Shown here: positions 25,547-34,420 of the stretch, one piece after another
How the letters are laid out: the number at the start of each line of letters is the position of its first letter
How positions within the stretch are numbered: the first letter of the stretch is position 1
From: Ewingella sp049889095
GTDB lineage: Bacteria; Pseudomonadota; Gammaproteobacteria; Enterobacterales; Enterobacteriaceae
Length of the DNA stretch: 64,000 nt
Assembly: GCA_049889095.1 (NCBI GenBank)
Contig: JBLJFK010000007.1
Direction: 5' to 3' (one strand)
Position numbers and translations under genes: made by a program
Notes under the pieces: model-generated
Told to the model about the DNA's origin: nothing
What the model saw: only the letters and a program-made list of their open reading frames with translations
Database searches by the model: none

Positions 25547-26737
25547 TTACCACGTGACAGGCAGCGAGCTAACGCCACGCAGGTTTGCCCGGTGGTTACG
25601 TTTGACGCCGGACATCAGCGGCTGCATTGCCGGCAGGCGGGTCAGAAGGACATACAGCGCAGCCTCCATTTCCGCAAGCGCTAGTCGATATCCCAGGCAG
25701 TGGTGTATGCCGCCCCCGAAAGACAGACAGCGTCCTTCCTTGCGCCTGATATCCAGAGTTTCCGGTGAGGAAAATACAGCTGGGTCGTGGTTGGCTGCAC
25801 CCAGGATAAGAAAAAGGTTGGTTCCCCGCTTAATATGATGTCCCATCACGTCAATGTCCTCCAGCGCCGTGCGGTATAACATCTGAACGGAGCTGTCATA
25901 CCGTAGACACTCGATAACGGCTCCGGGGATCAGCGTCTCGTCCTGCCTCAGCAGCGCTAACTCTTTAGGATTGTTGTGCAGAGCCAACACGGCATTGCAT
26001 ATCATGTTTGATGTGGTTTCGTGCCCAGCGATAAACAGCAGTATGACGTTGGCGATAATTTCATCGTGCTGTAACCTGTCGCCCTCGTTCTCGCTTCCCA
26101 GGAAAAGTGACACCAGGTCATTGCCGGTATTTTCCTGACGGGAAATGATTAAGGCGCTGAAATAGTCGTGGAGCCTGGAGAAAGCTTCCCCGGCCTTCAG
26201 AAGGTCACTTTTTGTGATCTGTGGGTCGAAAATTTTTACCAGTGCCGATGCGGCATTGCCAAGTCCCGGGGCATCGGCCTCAGGCAAATCTAACATTCGA
26301 CAGATGATCCGGACCGGTAAAGGGAACGCAAATTCCTTTGCCAGATCGCATGAGCCTCGGTCAATAAACGCGTCAACCAGAGCGTTACCCACAGTAAGGG
26401 TCATCTCTCTAAGCGGCTGAATTTCTTTTGTGCTGAAGGACTTCATGATAAGCCCCCTCAACCGGGCATGTTCAGGAGGATTCATGACGAGAAACATTCT
26501 GTTGATCCCCTGGAATACCGGCAGTTCTGCAAATTCATCGCCAAAACGCAGCCGAACGCTCTCAATGTAGTTTTTACCAGCACAACGGTCATTTAGCAGA
26601 GCTTCCACAATGGCGTGGCTGCCGCTAATCATTACATTCTCGCTGGCCCGGATAAGCGGACCCTGCTCATGGAGCTTACGGTAGAGAAGAAAGGGATTTT
26701 CAGAATACTGCGGGTCCATCAGTTCATGAAGCTGCAT
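25547..26737 (-). CDS. cytochrome P450
   Basis: The 396-residue soluble bacterial P450 has the I-helix oxygen-activation motif AGHETTS, the K-helix ExxR pair in ECLRYDS, and the heme loop FGGGIHHCLGYRLA with cysteine ligand at about residue 347. The start at ATG 26737 has TAGGAT upstream; the longer frame adds only seven residues from a TTG. No ferredoxin or reductase gene is nearby, so redox partners would be supplied elsewhere. P450s are uncommon in Enterobacterales and this one is bracketed by transposase scars, suggesting acquisition. Substrate unknown. Confidence 0.92.
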   Translation of the reverse strand: MQLHELMDPQYSENPFLLYRKLHEQGPLIRASENVMISGSHAIVEALLNDRCAGKNYIESVRLRFGDEFAELPVFQGINRMFLVMNPPEHARLRGLIMKSFSTKEIQPLREMTLTVGNALVDAFIDRGSCDLAKEFAFPLPVRIICRMLDLPEADAPGLGNAASALVKIFDPQITKSDLLKAGEAFSRLHDYFSALIISRQENTGNDLVSLFLGSENEGDRLQHDEIIANVILLFIAGHETTSNMICNAVLALHNNPKELALLRQDETLIPGAVIECLRYDSSVQMLYRTALEDIDVMGHHIKRGTNLFLILGAANHDPAVFSSPETLDIRRKEGRCLSFGGGIHHCLGYRLALAEMEAALYVLLTRLPAMQPLMSGVKRNHRANLRGVSSLPVTW

Positions 26738-26904
26738 ACTATATCCTACTGATATCAATGATTAAAAGTGCGATGACAAGTCATAGTGCAGCAAGCATAT
26801 TGCTTTTGTTTGCTTCCTAAGTGTCAATAAATGTGGCTCAGATACCTTACATTTAAAATAATACCGTTTGGTTACAAAGTGCCTTCCTAAATTCCTAAAA
26901 TGAA
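26738..26904. other. P450 upstream region
   Basis: AT-rich, non-coding by eye, carrying the P450 promoter on the minus strand and the left edge of the IS21 fragment. No operator recognised. Confidence 0.4.
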
Positions 26905-27279
26905 GAATTTACTGGCCAGCCCGTTATTCTGCATGTCTTCCCTGGCCCGGGAAGCGGGACCCGTTTAAGCCCTATATTCTTGAGCGGGTTGAGGCTGCCA
27001 CACCCCATTGGATACCGGCCAGCGTTATGCTTAGCGAGATCCAACTTCGCGGGTATTCCGGTGGATACAGCATGCTGACGGCTTTCTTGCTTCCGCTTAA
27101 GCAACAGCCGAACGATGCCATCGTGCGTTTCGAGACGCAGCCCGGTGAGCAGATGCAGGTGGATTTTACGGTGATCAGACAGGGCCGGAACCCGCTACTG
27201 GCATTTGTCGCCACGCTGGGCTGGAGTCGGGCACTTTTGTCCGATTCTCCCCTGCCAGGATACGGCGGCATGGTGTGAC
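26905..27279 (+). pseudogene. istA: IS21-family transposase IstA fragment
   Basis: A plus-strand frame open from 26905 to 27277 encodes DPFKPYILERVEAATPHWIP, then EIQLRGYSGGYSMLTAFL, VVRFET-like text IVRFETQPGEQMQVDF and FVATLGWSRAL. These are consecutive segments from the middle of IS21-family IstA proteins, ending about one third into the catalytic core. Neither the N-terminal HTH, the rest of the DDE domain, nor istB is present, so it is a decayed remnant. No start codon or terminal repeats found. Confidence 0.82.
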
Positions 27280-27533
27280 GGTATTTTTAGTTACAACATA
27301 CAAATAATTTAAACAATATAAACATCCGTGCTCAATATAGCTTCTGCGTACCCTTCATTTTCAATGCCTAACAGGTCATACGTAAGGTACTTGACCATAG
27401 GGCTTTACTGTGAAATTAATCGCAAAAAAAATCCCCATGAATATAAAGCGTTATTGCGTTTTTAGGGAAAAAGAGAAAACAGAAAATATGAGTGTTCTCT
27501 CTTTTAAAAATAGAACGTTAAATCGCCATCAGC
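27280..27533. other. AT-rich spacer after the IS21 fragment
   Basis: About 250 bases of AT-rich sequence between the istA scar and the end of ahr. Short ORFs here have no recognisable motif. I see nothing specific in it. Confidence 0.4.
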
Positions 27534-28550
27534 TTAAAAATCCGCCTTCAACACCACACGATAATTCGCTTTCCCAGCTCGCACATGATCTAAAGCTTCA
27601 TTGACTTTTGACATTGGGAAGAATTCTACTTTTGGCGAAATATCAGCGCGTGAAGCCAACCGCAGCAGAGAACGAAGCTGGCCAGGTGAACCCGTAGACG
27701 AACCTGCAATCGATTTATCACCAACGATTAAATCAAATGCGCTGACCTGAATCGGCTTCATTACTGCACCGACTGTATGAAATTTACCTTTAGGAGCCAG
27801 TGCGGTGAAATAAGGTTTCCAATCGAGATCAACTGCAACAGTACTTAGGATAAGGTCAAAACGACCTGCTTGACGGTTCAACGCATCAGGATCACGACTA
27901 TTTATGACTTCATCAGCACCCATATCAAGAATCGATTGCTTCTTGTCAGGTGTAGAACTGAATGCAACAACTTCCGCCCCCATTGCCCGCAAAATTTTAA
28001 TCGCAATGTGGCCCAATCCGCCGATGCCAATAACACCAACGCGACTTGTTGCAGTAATATTGCTCATTAGCAGCGGCTTAAAGACCGTAATGCCGCCGCA
28101 AAGAAGCGGACCGGCTTCTGAAGGGTCCAATTTTTCAGGTAAAGGAATGACCCATTGCCAGTCAGCCCGCAACTTCTCGGCGAAGCCACCATTATTCACA
28201 ATGGTAGGAACCGTTCCGCTTTCGCAATTAACTTGCTCACCATTAATGCAGGCATCGCAGTGTTGACAGCTTTTGGCGGTCCAGCCGATGCCCACACGCT
28301 GGCCAATGGATAAACCTTTGTTCTTAGCCGACGCCCCTAATGACGAAACGCGCCCGATAACTTCGTGACCAGCAATAACAGGATAGGTTGACATGCCCCA
28401 CTCATTGTCAATCATCGATAAGTCAGAATGGCAAACACCACAGTATTCGACCTCAACTTCGACCTCATCTGCATTTAAATCAGCGGCATCATATTCATAC
28501 ATCTCGAGAGCCTGACCGGCTTTCATTGCAGCATAGCTTTTAATTTTCAT
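27534..28550 (-). CDS. ahr: NADPH-dependent aldehyde reductase Ahr-like (YjgB)
   Basis: The 338-residue zinc-dependent medium-chain dehydrogenase matches E. coli Ahr (339 aa) along its length: CGVCHSDLSMIDNEWG, AGHEVIGRV (catalytic zinc), WTAKSCQHCDACINGEQVNC (four structural zinc cysteines), LLCGGITVFKPLL, and GIGGLGHIAIKILRAMGAEV (Rossmann). Ahr reduces a broad range of aldehydes to alcohols. Start ATG 28550 has GGAG six bases upstream. Confidence 0.92.
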   Translation of the reverse strand: MKIKSYAAMKAGQALEMYEYDAADLNADEVEVEVEYCGVCHSDLSMIDNEWGMSTYPVIAGHEVIGRVSSLGASAKNKGLSIGQRVGIGWTAKSCQHCDACINGEQVNCESGTVPTIVNNGGFAEKLRADWQWVIPLPEKLDPSEAGPLLCGGITVFKPLLMSNITATSRVGVIGIGGLGHIAIKILRAMGAEVVAFSSTPDKKQSILDMGADEVINSRDPDALNRQAGRFDLILSTVAVDLDWKPYFTALAPKGKFHTVGAVMKPIQVSAFDLIVGDKSIAGSSTGSPGQLRSLLRLASRADISPKVEFFPMSKVNEALDHVRAGKANYRVVLKADF

Positions 28551-28830
28551 CTTTAACTCCAGATTTGGTTTGGCAATCAATTTGCATCGGCAACACCGAA
28601 ATTATTATCCACTTGATAAGGATAGGTGTTACCGGAAATGTAGTAGATTCTAAACGAATTAGTAGACTTATGAAAACAGGTAAACATTAAGGAAATTTAA
28701 GCATTAAATGCTATTATTCGACTATAAGTTTATTCTTATATTTATTTTTATAAATTTTCATAATGTTGAAATTCTTGTGGATTTATATTTCATAAATAAA
28801 TATTAAGAATTGAACGTATTGATAACATCG

Positions 28831-29442
28831 ATGTTCAAGATGATCTTTCCTACCAACAAAAACCGCGATGTCACTCATTGCACGACTCAATGTGAGGTCA
28901 ATTTGCATACCCAATCAAAACGCCTGCATCTTCGTCCGGTTATTTCATCTGACACAGCCGCGCTTTTCAGTATTTACGGTGATCCGGCGACAAATATGTT
29001 TAACCCTGCGGGACCTTATCCCGACATTCACCATGCGCGAACCGTTCTGACCCGCTGGATCAGCCACTGGGAACACCAAGGTTTCGGGACGTGGGCTATA
29101 GCGCTACAAGATAATCCGGGGACAATCATCGGATTCGGCGGCCTGAGTATTAGCCGTTATGCCAACACCGATATCAATAACCTGGGGTATCGCTTTGCCA
29201 CTGAGGCATGGGGAAAAGGACTCGCGACAGAGTTTTCCCAACACGCAGTAAGGTATGGTTTTGATGAGCTAAAACTCAGTGAGATCTCCGCGGTAGTAAG
29301 AGGAAACCATCTGGCTTCGCAGAAAGTTCTCCAAAAGACCGGACTACGTTATATCCAGGAAATACATGATGTGAAGGATGCACCGCCCAGCCTGTTATTT
29401 ACTCTAACACGCGATGAGTGGCGCAAAAAGCAGGCTGAGTAA
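28831..29442 (+). CDS. GNAT acetyltransferase, RimJ/RimL type
   Basis: The roughly 203-residue protein has the acetyl-CoA fold: SKRLHLRPVISSDTAALFSI at the start of the domain, GTWAIALQDNPGTIIGFGGL, YRFATEAWGKGLATE (the pyrophosphate-binding R/QxxGxG/A region reads AWGKGLA) and ASQKVLQKTGLRYI. RimJ/RimL-like members acetylate N-terminal or small-molecule amines. The start could be ATG 28831 or 28840; a TTG at 28810 extends it but has no better ribosome site. Confidence 0.85.
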   Translation: MFKMIFPTNKNRDVTHCTTQCEVNLHTQSKRLHLRPVISSDTAALFSIYGDPATNMFNPAGPYPDIHHARTVLTRWISHWEHQGFGTWAIALQDNPGTIIGFGGLSISRYANTDINNLGYRFATEAWGKGLATEFSQHAVRYGFDELKLSEISAVVRGNHLASQKVLQKTGLRYIQEIHDVKDAPPSLLFTLTRDEWRKKQAE

Positions 29443-29495
29443 ACGACTAAAGAAGAGTCTCAGCCTCAAAATAACTACCGCAGAATGGGCTAGTC

Positions 29496-29535
29496 GTTTA
29501 GATAAACGGGAACATGATCTCCCGTTTACCTAAAC
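29496..29535. terminator. bidirectional hairpin between GNAT and chorismate mutase genes
   Basis: GTTTAG-A-TAAACGGGA pairs with TCCCGTTTA-C-CTAAAC around an 8-base loop (15 paired bases with a single A/C mismatch). It sits between two convergent genes, as expected for a shared terminator. Confidence 0.6.
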
Positions 29536-29575
29536 CTCAGCGCTGTGCAATCTGTCACAAGACCGTGGTTAGCTT

Positions 29576-30118
29576 CTAAGTCCGGCGTTTGATTTCCGCC
29601 ATAGTGTCAACGAGGCGATGCTTGTCTGCGTCACTTAAATGCGGCGCTGTCAACTCGCTCAAAATAGCCAACTTGTCTGCCTCACTCATCCTGCCCACTA
29701 ATAATCTCTGACTGATCGAATGAAGTATTACGTTATCTTGGCTTGAAATAATCGTTCTCACCTCTTCAAGGCTTCTTGCATGCCAGTCCTTTGGCGGCTG
29801 GGATAACCAGTCTGCGAGATAACGATATTGAACCGCTTTCGCAACATCCATCTGAGCCTGGATAAAGGGCACCACCGACTGAGGATCAAGGCCCGCAGCC
29901 ATCGCATCTTCTTTAGCCAGAGAAATCACTTTTTGCTCCCGGTCGAGGTTTTCTACCGGTAAATGATGCTCCGCTTTGTAACCGGCAACATCCTTCATCA
30001 CTGCCAGGCGCTGGTTCATAGCCGAGGAAAATGACGGAACCGAAACGGCAACGACCGAGTTGGCGAAAACAGATTCAACCATAAATAATGATGATAAAAA
30101 CAACACGATATAACGCAT
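29576..30118 (-). CDS. aroQ: secreted chorismate mutase, AroQ gamma class
   Basis: The 180-residue protein has a signal peptide (MRYIVLFLSSLFMVESVFA) and the all-helical AroQ fold: MNQRLAVMKDVAGYKAEHHL, the catalytic-region DREQKVISLAKEDAMAAGLD, and VVPFIQAQMDVAKAVQYRYL. The family converts chorismate to prephenate; the gamma subclass is exported to the periplasm. Start ATG 30118 has AAGGAG upstream. Periplasmic function is uncertain, though in some pathogens and symbionts secreted chorismate mutases act on the host. Confidence 0.9.
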   Translation of the reverse strand: MRYIVLFLSSLFMVESVFANSVVAVSVPSFSSAMNQRLAVMKDVAGYKAEHHLPVENLDREQKVISLAKEDAMAAGLDPQSVVPFIQAQMDVAKAVQYRYLADWLSQPPKDWHARSLEEVRTIISSQDNVILHSISQRLLVGRMSEADKLAILSELTAPHLSDADKHRLVDTMAEIKRRT

Positions 30119-30253
30119 TGGATTTGCTCCTTGGGGACGTTTTAACAAAAAATTAGGATACAAATGAAATAATACCGGAGTATTACAATATACATAAAAT
30201 ATTTGTTATTTGAGCCTTTTAGGAGAAAACGACGTTCTTACGTTGTTTTGAAG

Positions 30254-30778
30254 CTATCGGGTGTGCTGTTGGTGCGCTGCTGGCAGGGTTGCGCTTATCT
30301 GAAAGACAGAAAACTCAATCGAAGCATTATGGTTACCGAGTAATGTCGAAAATTCGTCCGATTTTTCGACTCGGCCAATAGGCGTATAGCGATATGATGA
30401 GTCAAACATCGAGTAGAACAGAACCAATGTTTTCGAACCGTACAACATAAGATCTCCGTCGTGGATAGTGCCTGGCCTGATTTCGTTTATTGGCAATGCA
30501 CGAGGCAATTCAGCATGCTTTTCGTTGCCATTTAATTCAGACATATACAGCGTCAGGGGTAACTGTTTCACGAATGCTTTGGCCGTGGGGCTATCGTATA
30601 GCGCAAGTCTAAAATTTTTCCCGTTGATTTTCATTTGAATTTGCATAGCATGATCAGATATATATTGTGGATTATTGACCTGCGAACCAGCGTGACTGGC
30701 AAAAGATAAAACCATGACAGAGCCGATAATCATTATCTTTGCCACGGTCTTACACAAAATTTTCAATGTAACGTTCAT
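30254..30778 (-). CDS. secreted cyclophilin-like fold protein
   Basis: The 174-residue protein has a signal peptide ending near FASHAGS and a cyclophilin-like domain: IQMKINGKNFRLALYDSPTA, AKAFVKQLPLTLYMSELNGN, EKHAELPRALP, then GDLMLYGSKTLVLFY. This family is often annotated as cyclophilin-like without proven isomerase activity. It lies downstream of the alpha/beta hydrolase on the same strand but behind a terminator, so it is probably separately transcribed. AGGAAT precedes the start. Confidence 0.75.
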   Translation of the reverse strand: MNVTLKILCKTVAKIMIIGSVMVLSFASHAGSQVNNPQYISDHAMQIQMKINGKNFRLALYDSPTAKAFVKQLPLTLYMSELNGNEKHAELPRALPINEIRPGTIHDGDLMLYGSKTLVLFYSMFDSSYRYTPIGRVEKSDEFSTLLGNHNASIEFSVFQISATLPAAHQQHTR

Positions 30779-30820
30779 AGCGGAATTCCTATCTCAGATT
30801 TACGGGCATTCTGAAATAAA

Positions 30821-30841
30821 AGCCGCTCCCTGGGAGCGGCT
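30821..30841 (-). terminator. intrinsic terminator of the alpha/beta hydrolase gene
   Basis: AGCCGCTCCC and GGGAGCGGCT form a GC-rich stem. On the minus strand it is followed by TTTTATTT, 24 bases beyond the hydrolase stop. Confidence 0.85.
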
Positions 30842-30864
30842 AAATATACGATATTGGCGTTTAT

Positions 30865-31893
30865 TTACTTTAAATTTTCTTTAAAGAACGATGTCAACTT
30901 AGCAAATGGGATCAAATCGGTACGGTCATAAAGGTCAACGTGACCGGCACCGGGAACGATGTACAGTTCTTTCGGTTGGCCAGCCCGTTTGTAAGCGTCT
31001 TCACTGAACTCTTTTGAGTGTGCCTGGTCGCCAGTGATAAACAACATAGGGCGCGGCGAAATCGTTTCAATGTCGTTAAACGGATAGAAATTCATGAACT
31101 TCACGTTGCTGGTCAGCGTCGGATACGTCGTCAGCGTCGCTGCAGAACCCTTGGGCGTAAATTCGCCACGCGGGGTACGGTAGAAATCGTAAAACTCTTT
31201 CGCAATCGGTGGAGAGGTTTCGTCGATCGTTTGCGGAGTACCACTGGTATATTTAATTTCGCCGCCGGCGAATTCGGCATAACGCTGTTCCGCTGCTTCC
31301 GCAAGGATTTGCTTACGCTGTTCCAACGTTAAAGAATGGTTGAGTGCATTACGATTTGCAGACCCCATGTCATACATGCTGACTGTCGCAATCGCCTTCA
31401 TGCGTGGGTCAATTTTAGCTGCACTGATGACGAAGCTACCGCTTCCGCAGATCCCCAGAACGCCGATACGATTTTTGTCTACAAACGGACGTGTACCGAG
31501 GTAATCCACCGCAGCACTAAAACTCTCCGCATAGATATCTGGCGCCACCGCGTTACGTGGCTGCCCTTCACTCTCACCCCAGAAAGAGATATCAATCGCC
31601 AGCGCCACAAACCCCTGCTCAGCCATTTTCTGCGCATACAGATTTGAACTTTGCTCTTTTACTGCCCCCATTGGATGACCGACTATAATTGCTGGGTTTT
31701 TTACATTTTGATTCAAGTTGTTAGGAATAAAGAGGTTCCCGGTAACCTTCATCTGATATTGATTCTTAAAGGTCACCTTTTGCTGAGTGACTTTACCGCT
31801 TTTATAAAAGTTATCTGCACCGTTAGACATGTCAGCTCCTGTTGCGGCGAACGAGCTGATTAACAGCCCTAACAACATGGTTAAAACTCTCAT
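30865..31893 (-). CDS. secreted alpha/beta hydrolase, dienelactone hydrolase-like
   Basis: The 342-residue protein starts at ATG 31893 (GAGGA upstream) with a signal peptide (MRVLTMLLGLLISSFAATG). The hydrolase fold shows AIIVGHPMGAVKEQSS (oxyanion region), the nucleophile elbow LGICGSGSF, an acid residue in FITGDQAHS and His in PGAGHVDLYD. The elbow reads GxCxSG, as in dienelactone-hydrolase/YcjY relatives, so the nucleophile may be Cys or Ser. Substrate unknown. Confidence 0.85.
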   Translation of the reverse strand: MRVLTMLLGLLISSFAATGADMSNGADNFYKSGKVTQQKVTFKNQYQMKVTGNLFIPNNLNQNVKNPAIIVGHPMGAVKEQSSNLYAQKMAEQGFVALAIDISFWGESEGQPRNAVAPDIYAESFSAAVDYLGTRPFVDKNRIGVLGICGSGSFVISAAKIDPRMKAIATVSMYDMGSANRNALNHSLTLEQRKQILAEAAEQRYAEFAGGEIKYTSGTPQTIDETSPPIAKEFYDFYRTPRGEFTPKGSAATLTTYPTLTSNVKFMNFYPFNDIETISPRPMLFITGDQAHSKEFSEDAYKRAGQPKELYIVPGAGHVDLYDRTDLIPFAKLTSFFKENLK

Positions 31894-32017
31894 GGAAATA
31901 TCCTCAATTGAAAATCGTATTGGGAAGGCACTAGCTCGCCCGGTTAATAAAATGATTCGCCTTCCACTGGTGTTTATAGCGAATGGCAATTTCTCATCAA
32001 CCTGACCCCTGAGCAGC

Positions 32018-33202
32018 TCAGAGGGCCAGATTGTTTTCCATACGGGAAGTCATCAATGCCAGACAGGAAGCCAGAAAAAGCAGCACGCCGCTGATGGCAA
32101 AAGTGCTCTGCCAACCCATGTGGTCAAAAGCAAGTCCGCCTACGGTAGACCCCAATGCAATGGCGAGTTGTACCACTGCGACCATCAAACCGCCGCCGGC
32201 TTCAGCATCATCAGGAAGCGTTCTCGCAACCCAGGACCACCATCCAACCGGGGCAGCCGTGGCAACCAATCCCCAAAGGCTAAGTAATGGTACGATGGCC
32301 CAAAGACTATGACCGAATGCCATCAGCATCATGGTGATCAATGCCATCACCAGTGGAATGATGATAAGCGTGAGATAAAAACGCATTCTCAGAAACCTGC
32401 CGATAACCAATGTCCCGACAAAACCGGATATGCCTATCGTCAGCAAAAGGAGTGACAGCGTGGATATGTTGACTCTGGTGACCGTTTCAAGGAATGGGCG
32501 TACATAAGTAAAGAGGGCAAACTGTCCCATGAAGAAGAGTCCGCAAGCCATCATGCCTATCACGATGAGTCGATTTTTGAGCAGGTGTAAGGCATTCCCA
32601 GTGGGTTTTCCGCTGTTATCTACGGTCATTGAAGGCAGACTGATCCATTGCCAGATAAATGCCACCATAGCGACAGGTACAAGACAAAAGAAAGCGCCAC
32701 GCCAACCCACAAGAGAGCCCAGATAACTGCCCAACGGAGCCGCAATCACCGTCGCCAGGGCATTGCCGCCGTTAAAGATCGTCAGGGCGCGAGGGATCCG
32801 ATTCTGCGGGACCAACCGGATAGCGACAGCTGCCGACATTGACCAGAATCCACCAATAGCGACGCCAATGAGCGCGCGACCGAACATATACGTCAGGTAA
32901 TTGGGCGCTAAAGCGATCACCGCACCTGAAACCGCCATCAGAATTGTCATTCCTAAAAGCAACACTTTTCTGTTCAGTTTCCCGGCCAGTCTGGAGATCA
33001 ACAGGCTAGTTAACACGGCTAATGCACCCGATATCGCGATCCCCTGCCCGGCCATCCCCTCGCTGATCCCCAGATCCTGAGAAATCGGTGATAACAAGCT
33101 CACTGGCATAAACTCCGACGCCACCAGTGCAAACACACACATCGTTATTGCCCACACACCGTTCCAGTGCGATTCGGGGGAATTTTTTGCCTTTGCAGTC
33201 AT
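32018..33202 (-). CDS. MFS transporter, NepI/purine-efflux-like
   Basis: The 394-residue 12-TM major facilitator is of the DHA1 type, with VASEFMPVSLLSPISQDLGISEG, GRALIGVAIGGFWSMSAAVAIRLVP, GNALATVIAAPLGSYLG and WGLVATAAPVGWWSWVARTLPD. These segments resemble NepI, the purine ribonucleoside exporter, more than SotB. The start is ATG 33202 (a GTG one codon upstream is possible). Divergent to a LysR gene that probably regulates it. Confidence 0.85.
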   Translation of the reverse strand: MTAKAKNSPESHWNGVWAITMCVFALVASEFMPVSLLSPISQDLGISEGMAGQGIAISGALAVLTSLLISRLAGKLNRKVLLLGMTILMAVSGAVIALAPNYLTYMFGRALIGVAIGGFWSMSAAVAIRLVPQNRIPRALTIFNGGNALATVIAAPLGSYLGSLVGWRGAFFCLVPVAMVAFIWQWISLPSMTVDNSGKPTGNALHLLKNRLIVIGMMACGLFFMGQFALFTYVRPFLETVTRVNISTLSLLLLTIGISGFVGTLVIGRFLRMRFYLTLIIIPLVMALITMMLMAFGHSLWAIVPLLSLWGLVATAAPVGWWSWVARTLPDDAEAGGGLMVAVVQLAIALGSTVGGLAFDHMGWQSTFAISGVLLFLASCLALMTSRMENNLAL

Positions 33203-33401
33203 CACTTTATTACCTTTTTCATTACGTACTGATAGCGTTGAATAAGCTCGGGTTTGTACTTATTCACAACAACAAAGACCGATATAACAGACAGTTAATG
33301 GGGTATCGCAAACGGGTGATAAATTTAGTCTCCAACACCATTGCTTGATGAAAATTTTACACGCGGGGTATATTCTGACTAGCTAATGAATACTTAATGC
33401 C

Positions 33402-33422
33402 TTTATAAGCCAAGCTTATAAA
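33402..33422. promoter_or_regulatory. LysR-type operator upstream of the 33.4 kb LysR gene
   Basis: A 9-bp perfect inverted repeat TTTATAAGC-CAA-GCTTATAAA contains a T-N11-A core (TAAGCCAAGCTTA). It ends 19 bases before the LysR start, a typical autoregulatory position. Confidence 0.6.
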
Positions 33423-33441
33423 TTAAATTGAAGAAGGCTCA

Positions 33442-34335
33442 ATGAAACGTAATCTCAACGACCTTATGGCGTTTGTCACCGTAGCGCGTGAAGGCAGCTT
33501 CACACGCGCCGCTGCGAAATTAGGCGTCACACAACCAGCGCTTAGCCAAACGATCACGGGTCTGGAAAACCGCATGGACATACGGCTATTGACGCGCACA
33601 ACGCGGAATGTATCGCCAACGGCGGCGGGAGAGAGGCTATTACAGGCGATTGGTACCCGCTTTGATGAGATTGAAGCAGAGCTGGACATGTTGACAGAGA
33701 TGCGTGATAAACCCGCAGGGTTGGTACGTATCACCTGCGGCCCGCATGTTCTGAAAACGATTCTATTACCTAGATTGTCCCGGCTGCTGCGAGAATATCC
33801 TGATATTAGACTGGAGTTTGACGCCAACCACGGTTTTCGCAATATCGTCGCCGATAGGTTTGATGCTGGCGTGCGTCTGGGCGATACCATCGATAAAGAT
33901 ATGATTGCTATGCCAATTAGTCCGCAGTTGCGAATGGCAGCTGTCGCATCACCGCAGTATTTCAATACTCATCCTGTACCGCAGACGCCACATGACTTGC
34001 TGCATCACAACTGCATCAATATGCGCCAGACGACGTCTGGAGGACTTTACGTTTGGGAGTTCGACAATGAACAAGGGCCGGTGAACGTACGGGTCAACGG
34101 GCAACTGACTTTTAATACTTCGGCGCACATGGTAGACGCAGCGTTAACCGGGCTTGGCATTGCATTTTTACCGGAAGAAGAGTTTGAGACACATATTGGA
34201 GAAGGACGTCTGATACGGGTACTGGAATCGTGGTGCTCCCCATTTCCGGGATATTACCTTTATTACCCCAGCAGAAAACAGCACTCCCCGGCATTCTCAT
34301 TAGTTATGGAAGCCCTGAAGCAGGTAAGCCGTTAA
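33442..34335 (+). CDS. LysR-family transcriptional regulator
   Basis: The 297-residue LysR regulator has the N-terminal winged HTH LMAFVTVAREGSFTRAAAKLGVTQPALSQTITGLE and a periplasmic-binding-like effector domain (VRITCGPHVLKTILLPRL; FDAGVRLGDTIDKDMIAMPI). It belongs to the common group divergent from exporters and reductases. The neighbouring divergent MFS gene is the likely target; AAGGCTC lies before the start. Confidence 0.9.
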   Translation: MKRNLNDLMAFVTVAREGSFTRAAAKLGVTQPALSQTITGLENRMDIRLLTRTTRNVSPTAAGERLLQAIGTRFDEIEAELDMLTEMRDKPAGLVRITCGPHVLKTILLPRLSRLLREYPDIRLEFDANHGFRNIVADRFDAGVRLGDTIDKDMIAMPISPQLRMAAVASPQYFNTHPVPQTPHDLLHHNCINMRQTTSGGLYVWEFDNEQGPVNVRVNGQLTFNTSAHMVDAALTGLGIAFLPEEEFETHIGEGRLIRVLESWCSPFPGYYLYYPSRKQHSPAFSLVMEALKQVSR

Positions 34336-34420
34336 GAATCATCATCAGAAGGCTGCCATTGCCTAACGGCATACTATCGGTTCACTTTAGCATTTCATCT
34401 CTGCCTCATGAAGTTACTCT

